64,000 nucleotides of DNA from an uncultured Prevotellaceae bacterium (GTDB lineage Bacteria > Bacteroidota > Bacteroidia > Bacteroidales > Bacteroidaceae), in the NCBI GenBank assembly GCA_947167515.1, contig CAMVIM010000001.1:1-64000 (forward strand), written 5' to 3'. Below the pieces are notes generated by a model. The model had not been told where the DNA came from. It saw nothing but the letters and a program-made list of their open reading frames with translations, and searched no databases. Position 1 is the first letter of the stretch; each line of letters opens with the position of its first letter. This document shows positions 41,245-48,877 of the stretch, piece after piece. The position numbers and the translations under genes are program-made.

Positions 41245-41281
41245 CTGCTGATTGCGTCGGAATATTGTTTCGATATGTTTC

Positions 41282-41851
41282 TTATTTGCGTGTTACGTAA
41301 GAACCGTCGCGGGTGTCAACTTCCACGAGGTCGCCCTCGTTGATGAAGAGGGGCACACGGATTTCCACACCCGTCTCAAGCGTGGCGGGCTTGGTGGCAT
41401 TGGTGGCAGTGTTGCCCGCAAATCCAGGCTCAGTGTAAGTCACCTGAAGCACCACCTTGACAGGAGCTTCGGCAGTGAGGATAGTGCCTGTCGATTCGTC
41501 AATGGAAGCCATCACCATCGTTTCACCCTCCTTAAGGAAGTCGCCGCCAGTGATGAGATCCTTGGAGATGTTCACCTGCTCGTAAGTGTCTGTGTTCATG
41601 AACACCATTTCCTCGCCCTCCTTGTAGAGGTATTGGAACTGCTGGTGCGATACCTGCACGTCATCGAGTTTGGCGGAAACAATCCATGTGCGCTCCAGCA
41701 CACGGCCATCTTCCACGTTGCGGAGCTTTGTACGCATCACGGTGTTTCCCTTGCCTGGCTTCACGTGCAAGAAATCAATTACTACATAAATCTTGTTATC
41801 GTCAAGACGGAGGCAAATGCCTTTCTTGATGTCACCTGCTAAAATAGCCAT
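41282..41851 (-). CDS. efp: Elongation factor P
   Basis: Translation factor that relieves ribosome stalling at consecutive prolines. The protein has 189 residues, the normal length, and three beta-barrel domains. The KOW-like domain I carries the loop VKPGKGNTVMRTKLRN with the modifiable lysine K34 at its tip. Domain III ends TATNATKPATLETGVEIRVP and FINEGDLVEVDTRDGSYVTR, which is the family signature. It is divergent from rpmH, sharing a 292-bp promoter region, and has its own promoter and terminator. Confidence 0.97.
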   Translation of the reverse strand: MAILAGDIKKGICLRLDDNKIYVVIDFLHVKPGKGNTVMRTKLRNVEDGRVLERTWIVSAKLDDVQVSHQQFQYLYKEGEEMVFMNTDTYEQVNISKDLITGGDFLKEGETMVMASIDESTGTILTAEAPVKVVLQVTYTEPGFAGNTATNATKPATLETGVEIRVPLFINEGDLVEVDTRDGSYVTRK

Positions 41852-41975
41852 AGAGTTTTTGTTTTTTATTGTTAGTTGTTTGGTAAATTAGTGGGTTAGT
41901 ATTTAGTGTTGCCCGGATGGAACTAAACGACTAATTTCCTAAACAACTAATCTACTCGGTTGTCAAAATCGGGTG

Positions 41976-42006
41976 CAAAATTACGGATTTTCATGAAAAT
42001 GACAAA
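41976..42006 (-). promoter_or_regulatory. Promoter of efp
   Basis: TTTG at 42006-42003, 19 bp, TAATTTTG at 41983-41976 on the minus strand. It implies a 5' leader of about 115-120 nt, long for this genome. Confidence 0.7.
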
Positions 42007-42033
42007 AAAAGTTTGTGTTTTTTGGTTTTTTCT

Positions 42034-42064
42034 TTTGCCAATTTATTGAAAATAACTAATTTTG
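42034..42064 (+). promoter_or_regulatory. Promoter of rpmH
   Basis: TTTG at 42034-42037, 19 bp, TAATTTTG at 42057-42064. The -33 boxes of efp and rpmH are 27 bp apart, back to back. The leader to rpmH is about 70 nt and contains the palindrome atgaatattcat at 42112-42123. Confidence 0.7.
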
Positions 42065-42143
42065 CACTCGCTTTTCGCAAATGTTGCGGCATTCGATGCG
42101 GAAAGGGCCTCATGAATATTCATCAAAAATAGTACAATAGATT

Positions 42144-42299
42144 ATGAAAAGAACATTCCAGCCTCACAACAGAAAGAGGATTAACAAGCATGGCTTCCGT
42201 CTGCGCATGCAGACAGCTAACGGTCGCCGCGTACTTTCAGCCCGCCGCAGAAAGGGCCGCAAATCTCTTACAGTATCAAGCGAACATCACGGAAAGTAA
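42144..42299 (+). CDS. rpmH: 50S ribosomal protein L34
   Basis: Ribosomal protein of 51 residues, below the usual ORF cut-off but unmistakable: [20 protein letters not shown] at the start, then [20 protein letters not shown]. The C-terminus [11 protein letters not shown] is slightly longer than in Proteobacteria. No rnpA follows, unlike the classical rpmH-rnpA order; a 78-bp inverted repeat comes next. Confidence 0.97.
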   Translation: MKRTFQPHNRKRINKHGFRLRMQTANGRRVLSARRRKGRKSLTVSSEHHGK

Positions 42300-42320
42300 A
42301 TCACCGATTGGGTGAAAAGT

Positions 42321-42398
42321 GAAAAGTGAAGAGTGAAAAATCTACATTACTCATCGTCTGACCGACAAGTAACGTAGATTTTTCACTCTTCACTTTTC
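42321..42398. repeat. 31-bp inverted repeat after rpmH
   Basis: Arms 42321-42351 and 42368-42398 match at 30 of 31 positions, with a 16-nt loop. The arms contain the gtgaaaagtgaagagtg tract common between Bacteroidales genes. It may terminate rpmH transcription; it lies just before the promoter box of the next gene. Confidence 0.75.
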
Positions 42399-42417
42399 TT
42401 TATATCACTTTTTTTCG

Positions 42418-42425
42418 TACCTTTG
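42418..42425 (+). promoter_or_regulatory. -7 box for the PASTA/rluD/ddl operon
   Basis: TACCTTTG, 29 nt upstream of the ATG at 42455. No exact TTTG at -33; the corresponding position reads tttc in the arm of the preceding inverted repeat. Confidence 0.5.
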
Positions 42426-42454
42426 CACACATATTTAATTATTACACGCGAAAA

Positions 42455-43117
42455 ATGGCTCTAATTCATTTTTTTAAGGGAAAATCGGGCGCAAAGTTCT
42501 GGGTGAACATTGTGCTGATGATTCTTCTCGTTATCGCAATCCCTGTGCTGACATTTTATATGTTGGGCTTTTTCACCCATCACGGCGAAAAGATTGAGGT
42601 ACCCAATGTGGTGGGCAAATCGTTCAACGAAGCTGAAGATATGCTCGACAGGTGTGACCTCATGGCCTTGGTGGTTGACTCTGTGTACGAAAAGCGAGCT
42701 CCTAAAGGTTCGGTGCTGGAACAGTCACCCAAGCCTGGCTATCAAGTGAAAGGTGGTCGTGTGGTCTATCTGACCGTCAACCTGAGTGGGGAACCGATGG
42801 CTGACCTGCCCGATGTGGTGGGGCAAGGTTCCTTGCGTCAGGCAGTGGCTATGCTGCAGTCGATGGGCTTCAAACTGACGGCTCATAAGTTTGTGCCAGG
42901 ACGGCCCAAAGACCTTGTCATCGGGGTGAAGCAGGGAGGACGTGACGTGCGTGCAGGTGAGAACATTCCGTGCGAACGTCCCCTGACCCTCGTTGTGGGT
43001 GGCGGCGAGTTTGAAATGGACGAAGAGGAAGAGGACAGCCTCGGTGTGGATTTTGACACGGAGGGCTTGGACACAGAATCCGAAAATAGTGGAGAAGATT
43101 TTGACATCGAACTGTGA
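42455..43117 (+). CDS. PASTA-domain membrane protein
   Basis: A 220-residue protein with one membrane helix (about 17-42, WVNIVLMILLVIAIPVLTFY) and two periplasmic PASTA domains (about 48-110, starting KIEVPNVVGKSFNEAEDMLD; and about 115-185, starting MADLPDVVGQGSLRQAVAML). PASTA domains bind peptidoglycan fragments or beta-lactams in other bacteria. Here no kinase domain is attached, as usual in Bacteroidetes. The last ~35 residues are very acidic (EMDEEEEDSLGV). It heads a gene cluster with an RluD-type synthase, ddl and an acyltransferase, so a link to the cell wall is plausible. Confidence 0.9.
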   Translation: MALIHFFKGKSGAKFWVNIVLMILLVIAIPVLTFYMLGFFTHHGEKIEVPNVVGKSFNEAEDMLDRCDLMALVVDSVYEKRAPKGSVLEQSPKPGYQVKGGRVVYLTVNLSGEPMADLPDVVGQGSLRQAVAMLQSMGFKLTAHKFVPGRPKDLVIGVKQGGRDVRAGENIPCERPLTLVVGGGEFEMDEEEEDSLGVDFDTEGLDTESENSGEDFDIEL

Positions 43118-44174
43118 CGAGGAGCTCGTTCGGTCGGCTCCGTTGTCGGCGTATGCGGATGAGCTGGAGGATGACGAGACTGCACAACTCTATGAGCACT
43201 ACCGTGTGGTGGCCGACAAGGGGCAAAAACTCTTGAGGGTGGATAAGTTTCTGCTCACCCAGTTGTCGGGAACCAGCCGAAACCGTGTGCAAAGGGCGGC
43301 TGATGCGGGGTTCATCATGGCGAACGGGCGACCTGTGAAACGGTCGTACAAGGTGAAGCCAGAAGATGTGATTCAGGTGATGCTTGACCGTCCCCACTAT
43401 GAGAACAAGATTCTTCCAGAAGAAATTCCGCTGGACATTGTGTATGAGGATGACGACTTGATAGTCATCAATAAACCGGCTGGCATGGTGGTGCATCCAG
43501 GTTTCGGCAATTGGAATGGCACCTTGCTGAATGCCATCGCTTGGCATCTAAAGGATTTACCTCAATATGACATCAATGACCCAGAAATCGGGCTGGTGCA
43601 TCGCATCGACAAGGATACCAGCGGACTGCTGGTGGTGGCAAAGACGGCAACTGCCAAGACGCATCTGGGCTTGCAGTTTTTCAATAAGACCACCAAGCGT
43701 GAGTATAACGCACTGGTGTGGGGAAATTTCACCGAAGACGAAGGCCGCATAGAGGGCAACATCGGTCGTGACCCCAAGGATCGGATGAGGATGGCTGTGT
43801 TTCCGCCCGACTCGGAAGTGGGCAAGCATGCCGTCACACATTATTATATTTTGGAGCGATTTGGCTACACGACTTTGGTGAAATGTGTGCTGGAAACGGG
43901 ACGTACCCATCAGATTCGTGCCCACATGCGTCACATCGGACATCCGCTCTTCAGCGACGAACGCTATGGCGGCGACCAGGTGCTGAAGGGTACGAATTCA
44001 GCCAAGTATAAGCAGTTCATCGAAAACTGCTTCAAACTTTGTCCAAGGCAGGTGTTGCATGCCAAGACGCTGGGCTTTGTGCATCCACGCACTGGCAAGG
44101 AGATGATGTTCGACTCGCCACTGCCTGAGGACATCACGGCGTTGCTGGAAAAGTGGAGGGGACTGAACACTTGA
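43101..44174 (+). CDS. RluD-type 23S rRNA pseudouridine synthase
   Basis: Converts uridines in 23S rRNA to pseudouridine. It has an N-terminal S4 RNA-binding domain (LLRVDKFLLTQLSGTSRNRV...GFIMANGRPVKRSY) and the RluA/RluD catalytic domain with the active aspartate in HRIDKDTSGLLVVAKT, plus GRTHQIRAHMRHIGHPLFSD. The start is uncertain: the frame overlaps the PASTA gene and lacks a well placed ATG. I suggest TTG at 43101, preceded by ggag at good spacing and giving a 17-nt overlap; TTG at 43143 or the distant ATG at 42993 are alternatives. The conserved part begins at about 43180 (LYEHYRVVADKGQ). Next comes ddl, 51 nt later. Confidence 0.85.
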   Translation: MTSNCDEELVRSAPLSAYADELEDDETAQLYEHYRVVADKGQKLLRVDKFLLTQLSGTSRNRVQRAADAGFIMANGRPVKRSYKVKPEDVIQVMLDRPHYENKILPEEIPLDIVYEDDDLIVINKPAGMVVHPGFGNWNGTLLNAIAWHLKDLPQYDINDPEIGLVHRIDKDTSGLLVVAKTATAKTHLGLQFFNKTTKREYNALVWGNFTEDEGRIEGNIGRDPKDRMRMAVFPPDSEVGKHAVTHYYILERFGYTTLVKCVLETGRTHQIRAHMRHIGHPLFSDERYGGDQVLKGTNSAKYKQFIENCFKLCPRQVLHAKTLGFVHPRTGKEMMFDSPLPEDITALLEKWRGLNT

Positions 44175-44225
44175 AAAAATGGCGCCTGATCCATCAAAAA
44201 AGAACATTCAAACTAAAAGATAAAG

Positions 44226-45224
44226 ATGAAAAAAGTAATTGCAATCGTGGCTGGAGGAGACAGCTCTGAGCACGATGTGTCGCTGAGAAGTGCGGCTGGT
44301 ATTGATTCATGGATAGACAAGGAACTTTACGATGTATATATTGTGGAGGTGAGCCATCAGGGGTGGTTTGCCCATCTGCCTGGTGACAGGCGTTCACAGG
44401 TGTATCGCCATAATTTCTCGTTTAAGGACGAGTGGGGTAGGGACATTCGCCCTGACTATGCCTATATCACCATTCATGGCACACCAGGAGAGGATGGCAT
44501 CCTACAGGGATATTTCGACCTGCTCGGCATTCCTTATTCAACGAGCAGTGTGCTGGTGGAGTCGCTGACGTTCAACAAGTTTGCACTGAATCAGTTCCTG
44601 AAAAGTTTCGGCGTGAAGGTGGCAGAGGACATTCTGGTTCGTCAGGGACAGCAGGTGGATGCTCAGCAAATCGTTGATAGGGTGGGGCTGCCTTGCTTCA
44701 TCAAGCCTAACGGTGGAGGTTCCAGCTTCGGCGTGACCCATTGCAAGACGCTGGAGGGGGTGCTCCCTGCCATTGAGAAGGCGATGGAGGAATGTCCGGA
44801 AGTGTTGATTGAGAATGAACTGAAAGGGGTAGAAATCAGCAATGGTGTTTATCGCACCAAGGCGGGTGGCATGCACGTGTTGCCCATCACGGAGGTGGTG
44901 CCCAAGACCGATTTCTTCGACTATGATGCCAAGTACAACGGTATGGTGGAGGAAATTACGCCTGCCCGTCTGAAAGAAGACACGACCCGCCGTGTGAAGG
45001 AACTTACGGCGGCCATCTACGATATTCTGGGTGCGTCGGGCATCATTCGTGTTGACTACATCATTGGAAAGAATGAAGATGGTGAGGATGTTATCAACAT
45101 GTTGGAAATCAACACCACTCCAGGTATGACATTGACAAGTTTCATTCCTCAGCAGGTACGTGCTGAAGGAGGTAGCATGAAGGATGTTTTGAACGAGATA
45201 ATAGCAGACAAACTATGCAGTTAA
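44226..45224 (+). CDS. ddl: D-alanine--D-alanine ligase
   Basis: ATP-grasp ligase that makes the D-Ala-D-Ala dipeptide for peptidoglycan. The protein has 332 residues. Motifs: IVAGGDSSEHDVSLRSA at the start, IHGTPGEDGILQGYFDLLGI, the ATP loop PNGGGSSFGV, and the metal-binding end LEINTTPGMT. It overlaps the acyltransferase by 10 nt, suggesting coupled translation. The neighbouring PASTA gene supports a cell-wall theme. Confidence 0.95.
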   Translation: MKKVIAIVAGGDSSEHDVSLRSAAGIDSWIDKELYDVYIVEVSHQGWFAHLPGDRRSQVYRHNFSFKDEWGRDIRPDYAYITIHGTPGEDGILQGYFDLLGIPYSTSSVLVESLTFNKFALNQFLKSFGVKVAEDILVRQGQQVDAQQIVDRVGLPCFIKPNGGGSSFGVTHCKTLEGVLPAIEKAMEECPEVLIENELKGVEISNGVYRTKAGGMHVLPITEVVPKTDFFDYDAKYNGMVEEITPARLKEDTTRRVKELTAAIYDILGASGIIRVDYIIGKNEDGEDVINMLEINTTPGMTLTSFIPQQVRAEGGSMKDVLNEIIADKLCS

Positions 45225-46345
45225 GTGACTTTGATGACATACGTCCTTGTGCGAAGGGCGAGATGAAGGCCGCGTTTGACAGCATGCTGGCCGACCGTCA
45301 GTTTGACAAAATCCTGCAAGGCTTGATTCCGCTGCCGAAGGGGATGCGTAACTGGTTGCTGAGAAAGATGTTCATCGGCATCAAGACACCGCTCGACTTC
45401 CAGAAGCGTTTCATGAAGCCGCTGGTGTATTATGTCTTCCATAAGGCAACCACAGGGCATTCATTTCTGTTCCCGAAATCGCTGGACAGGAACGGAAACT
45501 ACACCTTTATGTCGAATCATCGCGACATCGTGCTCGACTCAGCTTTTCTCGACACGATGCTGCTGAAGGACGGTTTTTCGACAACTGTGGAGATTGCCAT
45601 TGGCGACAACCTGCTGATTTATCCGTGGATAAAGACCTTGGTGAGGATGAATAAGTCCTTCACCGTCAATCGTGGACTGACTCCGAAGGAGATGCTCAAG
45701 TCATCTATCCACATGAGTCAATACATGCACTTTGCCATCAATGAAAAACATGAGAACATTTGGATTGCACAACGTGAAGGCCGTGCGAAGGACTCAGATG
45801 ACCGCACTCAGGAGTCGGTGTTGAAGATGCTGAACATGGGCGGTCCCACTTCGGGAAAGACAACGGCAGACATCATCGAGAACCTGCGGCACATGAACAT
45901 CGTTCCGTTGGCTATCTCGTATGAGTATGACCCTTGTGACTACCTGAAAGCGAAGGAGTTCCAGTGCAAACGCGACATTCCTGGATGGAAAAAGGCGAAG
46001 CAAGATGACCTTGACAACATGAAGACGGGCATCTGGGGAAAGAAGGGGCATGTACACTATCAGGCGGCTGACTGCATCAACGACTGGCTGGACACGCTCG
46101 ACTCAGCCACGATAGAGAAAGCTGATATTTTCCGCATGGTGGCTGAGCATATTGACCACGAAATCCATAAGAACTATCGGATTTATGATATTAACCGCGA
46201 TGCCCTTGCAGGCAAGACCAACGAGTATATAGAATCGCGCATCAAGATGGTGGATGTGGAAAATCCTGATGTGCCTTTCTTGCGTGAGAAGATAACGGCT
46301 ATGTACGCTAATCCCCTTCGGAACTATGAGGCCGCAGTGGGTTGA
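45215..46345 (+). CDS. Acyltransferase, PlsC/PlsB-like
   Basis: Probable glycerolipid acyltransferase of 376 residues. The acceptor motif is FMSNHRDIVLDSAFL (H and D as catalytic pair, in a variant spacing), followed by NRGLTPKEML, the IWIAQREGRAKDSDD block and VPLAISYEYDP, which match the order of blocks I-IV of the family. The size and the long C-terminal part are typical of the Bacteroidetes version. It may acylate lysophosphatidate or an ornithine or glycine lipid. Its ATG lies inside the ddl end (10-nt overlap). Confidence 0.8.
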   Translation: MQLSDFDDIRPCAKGEMKAAFDSMLADRQFDKILQGLIPLPKGMRNWLLRKMFIGIKTPLDFQKRFMKPLVYYVFHKATTGHSFLFPKSLDRNGNYTFMSNHRDIVLDSAFLDTMLLKDGFSTTVEIAIGDNLLIYPWIKTLVRMNKSFTVNRGLTPKEMLKSSIHMSQYMHFAINEKHENIWIAQREGRAKDSDDRTQESVLKMLNMGGPTSGKTTADIIENLRHMNIVPLAISYEYDPCDYLKAKEFQCKRDIPGWKKAKQDDLDNMKTGIWGKKGHVHYQAADCINDWLDTLDSATIEKADIFRMVAEHIDHEIHKNYRIYDINRDALAGKTNEYIESRIKMVDVENPDVPFLREKITAMYANPLRNYEAAVG

Positions 46346-46358
46346 CATACGGTTTTGG

Positions 46359-47054
46359 ATGCATCAACTTGGACTGGCTGCTACAAGACGGTCTGTTGCA
46401 AGGCTGTGTGCTGCAGGGCTGCTTGTTGTAATGTTGTGTGCGATAGGTTTGAGTGCTGTCTGCATGGTGGCTTGCTCGTCAGGGGAAGATGATGGGGATG
46501 AGTACATTCCTCCTTACATCACAGACCTGTTGGAGGTGGCTACTGATGCTGATGGAGTGCTGTCGGTGGTGACGCTGGACAATGGTGCCACCTACGATGT
46601 GACGGAGCAGCAGAAGGTCACGAACTATCCTGACACGACATTCAGGTGTCGAGCCATCTATACGCTTGAAAAAGGGAAACTGAAGCTCAGTAGCGTGGTC
46701 ACGGTGTTTGCCAATAAGCCTGTTCCGGCATCGGCGTTTTCGTTGGTGAAGAATGGGGTGGTTTATTCGGGCGAAGAGTATATTCCCCGCGACCCGATGA
46801 AAGTGATAAGTATGTGGAAGAGTGGGGGATACATCAATCTGCATTTGGGATTGATGACAACGGGGAGGAATGTACATCAGTATGCTTTCTGTGAGGATGC
46901 TCCAGGAAAGTATTCGTTGGTGCATCTTCGTCCTTGGGGCGACGCGGAGTCTTACACGGAGCAGGTCTATATGTCGATGCCTATTCCCAAGGGTGTGGAA
47001 GAGTTGACCTTCTCTGTCAACACTTATGATGGAGTCTATACGCAGACGTTTTGA
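46359..47054 (+). CDS. NigD-like lipoprotein
   Basis: Predicted lipoprotein with a lipobox (VCMVACSSG) after a hydrophobic stretch (AAGLLVVMLCAIGLSAV). Mature part about 195 residues, beta-rich, with LLEVATDADGVLSVVTLDNG and YPDTTFRCRAIYTLE, which fit the NigD family of Bacteroidetes. The function of that family is not clear. I chose ATG 46359, 13 nt after the upstream stop; ATG 46326 would overlap the acyltransferase by 20 nt. Confidence 0.65.
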   Translation: MHQLGLAATRRSVARLCAAGLLVVMLCAIGLSAVCMVACSSGEDDGDEYIPPYITDLLEVATDADGVLSVVTLDNGATYDVTEQQKVTNYPDTTFRCRAIYTLEKGKLKLSSVVTVFANKPVPASAFSLVKNGVVYSGEEYIPRDPMKVISMWKSGGYINLHLGLMTTGRNVHQYAFCEDAPGKYSLVHLRPWGDAESYTEQVYMSMPIPKGVEELTFSVNTYDGVYTQTF

Positions 47055-47136
47055 TCCATTGGGCATGAAAAAATCCGAGAATAGGAAAATCTGCAAAAAA
47101 TGGAATCTTCAAAAAGAAAAATAAACAAACAGAAAT

Positions 47137-47409
47137 ATGACAAGAGCAATCATTACAGTGGTGGGCAAGGACACTGTGGGCATCATTGCCAAGGTTTGTA
47201 CCTATCTTGCCGACAATCAGATTAACATTCTTGACATCTCACAGACCATTGTGCAGGAGTTCTTCAACATGATGATGATTGTCGATTTGACGAAGTCGGT
47301 CAAGGCCTTCGATGTGCTGAGCGACGAACTGACAACGATTGGTCAGGATAAGGGCGTTCAGGTGAAGTGCCAATTGGAAGATATTTTTGATAAAATGCAC
47401 AGAATTTAA
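47137..47409 (+). CDS. ACT domain protein (UPF0237)
   Basis: A 90-residue ACT-domain protein. [20 protein letters not shown] is the typical opening, with one beta-alpha-beta-beta-alpha-beta fold. ACT domains bind small molecules, often amino acids. It lies 4 nt upstream of the PFL-family gene, an arrangement conserved across bacteria and archaea, and probably regulates or senses for that partner. Confidence 0.92.
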   Translation: MTRAIITVVGKDTVGIIAKVCTYLADNQINILDISQTIVQEFFNMMMIVDLTKSVKAFDVLSDELTTIGQDKGVQVKCQLEDIFDKMHRI

Positions 47410-47413
47410 GGTT

Positions 47414-48778
47414 ATGATCAATTTGCAGGAAGTGATTGAGACGAACAAGATGATTGAACAGGAGAATCTTGACGTCAGAACAATCACGATGGGAATCAGT
47501 CTTCTCGATTGTGCCGACAAGGACTTGGTCGTGACATGTGAGAAGATATACAAGAAAATCACGACGCTGGCTCGTGACCTCGTGCAGACGGGCGAAGACA
47601 TCTCGAAGGAGTTTGGCATCCCGATTGTGAACAAGCGCATTAGCATCACCCCCATCTCGTTGGTGGGTAGTGCTTGCTGCCGCATTCCTGGTGACTATGT
47701 ACAAATAGCCAAGATATTGGACAAGGCAGCCAAGGAGGTGGGTGTGAATTTCCTTGGAGGCTATTCAGCCATTGTATCGAAAGGGATGACCAAGAGCGAC
47801 GAATTGCTTATCCGCAGCATTCCAATGGCATTGGCTTGCACCGAGCGCATATGCTCCAGCGTCAATGTTGGTTCCACTAAGACAGGCATTAACATGGACG
47901 CGGTGCGGCTGATGGGCGACATCATCAAGCAGACGGCTGAAGAAACCAAGGAGAAGGACTCGCTGGGATGTGCGAAGTTGGTGGTGCTCTGCAATGCCCC
48001 CGACGATAACCCTTTCATGGCGGGTGCTTTCCATGGAGTAAGCGAGGCAGATGCCATCATTAACGTGGGTGTGAGCGGACCTGGTGTGGTGAAGTATGCG
48101 TTGGAGCAAATTCCCGATGCAAACTTTGAACTGCTTTGTGAAACCATCAAGCGAACGGCCTTTAAGATAACCCGTGTGGGGCAGTTAGTGGCTCAGGAGG
48201 CTAGCCGTCGGCTTGGCGTTCCTTTTGGCATCATCGACCTGAGCCTTGCGCCCACCCCTGCCATTGGCGATTCGGTGGCAGACATTCTCAAGTGCATCGG
48301 TGTGGAGCATCCAGGCGCACCAGGCACCACGGCAGCTTTGGCGTTGCTCAATGACCAAGTGAAGAAGGGTGGGGTGATGGCATCATCCTACGTGGGTGGC
48401 CTGTCTGGTGCATTCATTCCTGTTTCAGAAGACCAAGGCATGATTGATGCCGTAGAGGCTGGCGCATTGACCATTGAGAAACTCGAAGCCATGACTTGCG
48501 TCTGCTCTGTGGGTCTCGACATGATTGCCATTCCGGGGGACACCCCTGCCACCACCATCGCCGGTGTCATTGCTGACGAGAGTGCCATTGGTATGGTGAA
48601 TCAGAAGACCACCGCTGTGCGTATCATCCCCGTCATCGGCAAAACTGTGGGCGATACTGTTGAGTTCGGTGGATTGCTGGGCTATGCCCCCATCATGCCT
48701 GTCAACACCTTCTCCAGCCAACGATTTGTTGACCGTGGTGGTCGCATTCCGGCTCCCATCCATAGCTTTAAGAACTAA
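47414..48778 (+). CDS. PFL family protein (UPF0210/DUF711)
   Basis: A 454-residue protein of the UPF0210 family, distantly like pyruvate formate-lyase in fold but without a proven reaction. Signatures: [19 protein letters not shown] near the start, [19 protein letters not shown] and [20 protein letters not shown]. No glycyl-radical motif RVxGYxV is present. The ATG at 47414 lies 4 nt after the ACT gene; an upstream ATG at 47387 would overlap it. Confidence 0.92.
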   Translation: MINLQEVIETNKMIEQENLDVRTITMGISLLDCADKDLVVTCEKIYKKITTLARDLVQTGEDISKEFGIPIVNKRISITPISLVGSACCRIPGDYVQIAKILDKAAKEVGVNFLGGYSAIVSKGMTKSDELLIRSIPMALACTERICSSVNVGSTKTGINMDAVRLMGDIIKQTAEETKEKDSLGCAKLVVLCNAPDDNPFMAGAFHGVSEADAIINVGVSGPGVVKYALEQIPDANFELLCETIKRTAFKITRVGQLVAQEASRRLGVPFGIIDLSLAPTPAIGDSVADILKCIGVEHPGAPGTTAALALLNDQVKKGGVMASSYVGGLSGAFIPVSEDQGMIDAVEAGALTIEKLEAMTCVCSVGLDMIAIPGDTPATTIAGVIADESAIGMVNQKTTAVRIIPVIGKTVGDTVEFGGLLGYAPIMPVNTFSSQRFVDRGGRIPAPIHSFKN

Positions 48779-48877
48779 GAGAGGACCTTTATTTCCCCTC
48801 CATCACTCCCTATCTTCCTCTCAGCCACCTCTCAATCTTTCCATCTATCTCCTTAACATTAGAAACTAAAAGAATTT

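Larger units (their letters stand above)
40834..41281. other. 448-bp gene-free stretch with repeats
   Basis: The stretch holds the SNF2 promoter, an 82-bp hairpin element (41015-41096), a tract of related modules (gcgttgcgttcgtgagg-, gcgttgcgctcacaagg- and gcgttgtgcatgaaggg-like, about 41090-41180) and the efp terminator. No gene is seen. Confidence 0.6.

Noticed and set aside
41852-42143. Riboswitch in the efp/rpmH divergent region
   Set aside because: The long efp leader prompted a look, but no known riboswitch core or terminator alternative is visible; only two promoters and a 12-bp palindrome.
47414-48778. Second pyruvate formate-lyase
   Set aside because: The PFL-family (UPF0210) protein lacks the glycyl-radical motif and pairs with an ACT-domain gene, so it is not a formate-lyase despite the family name.
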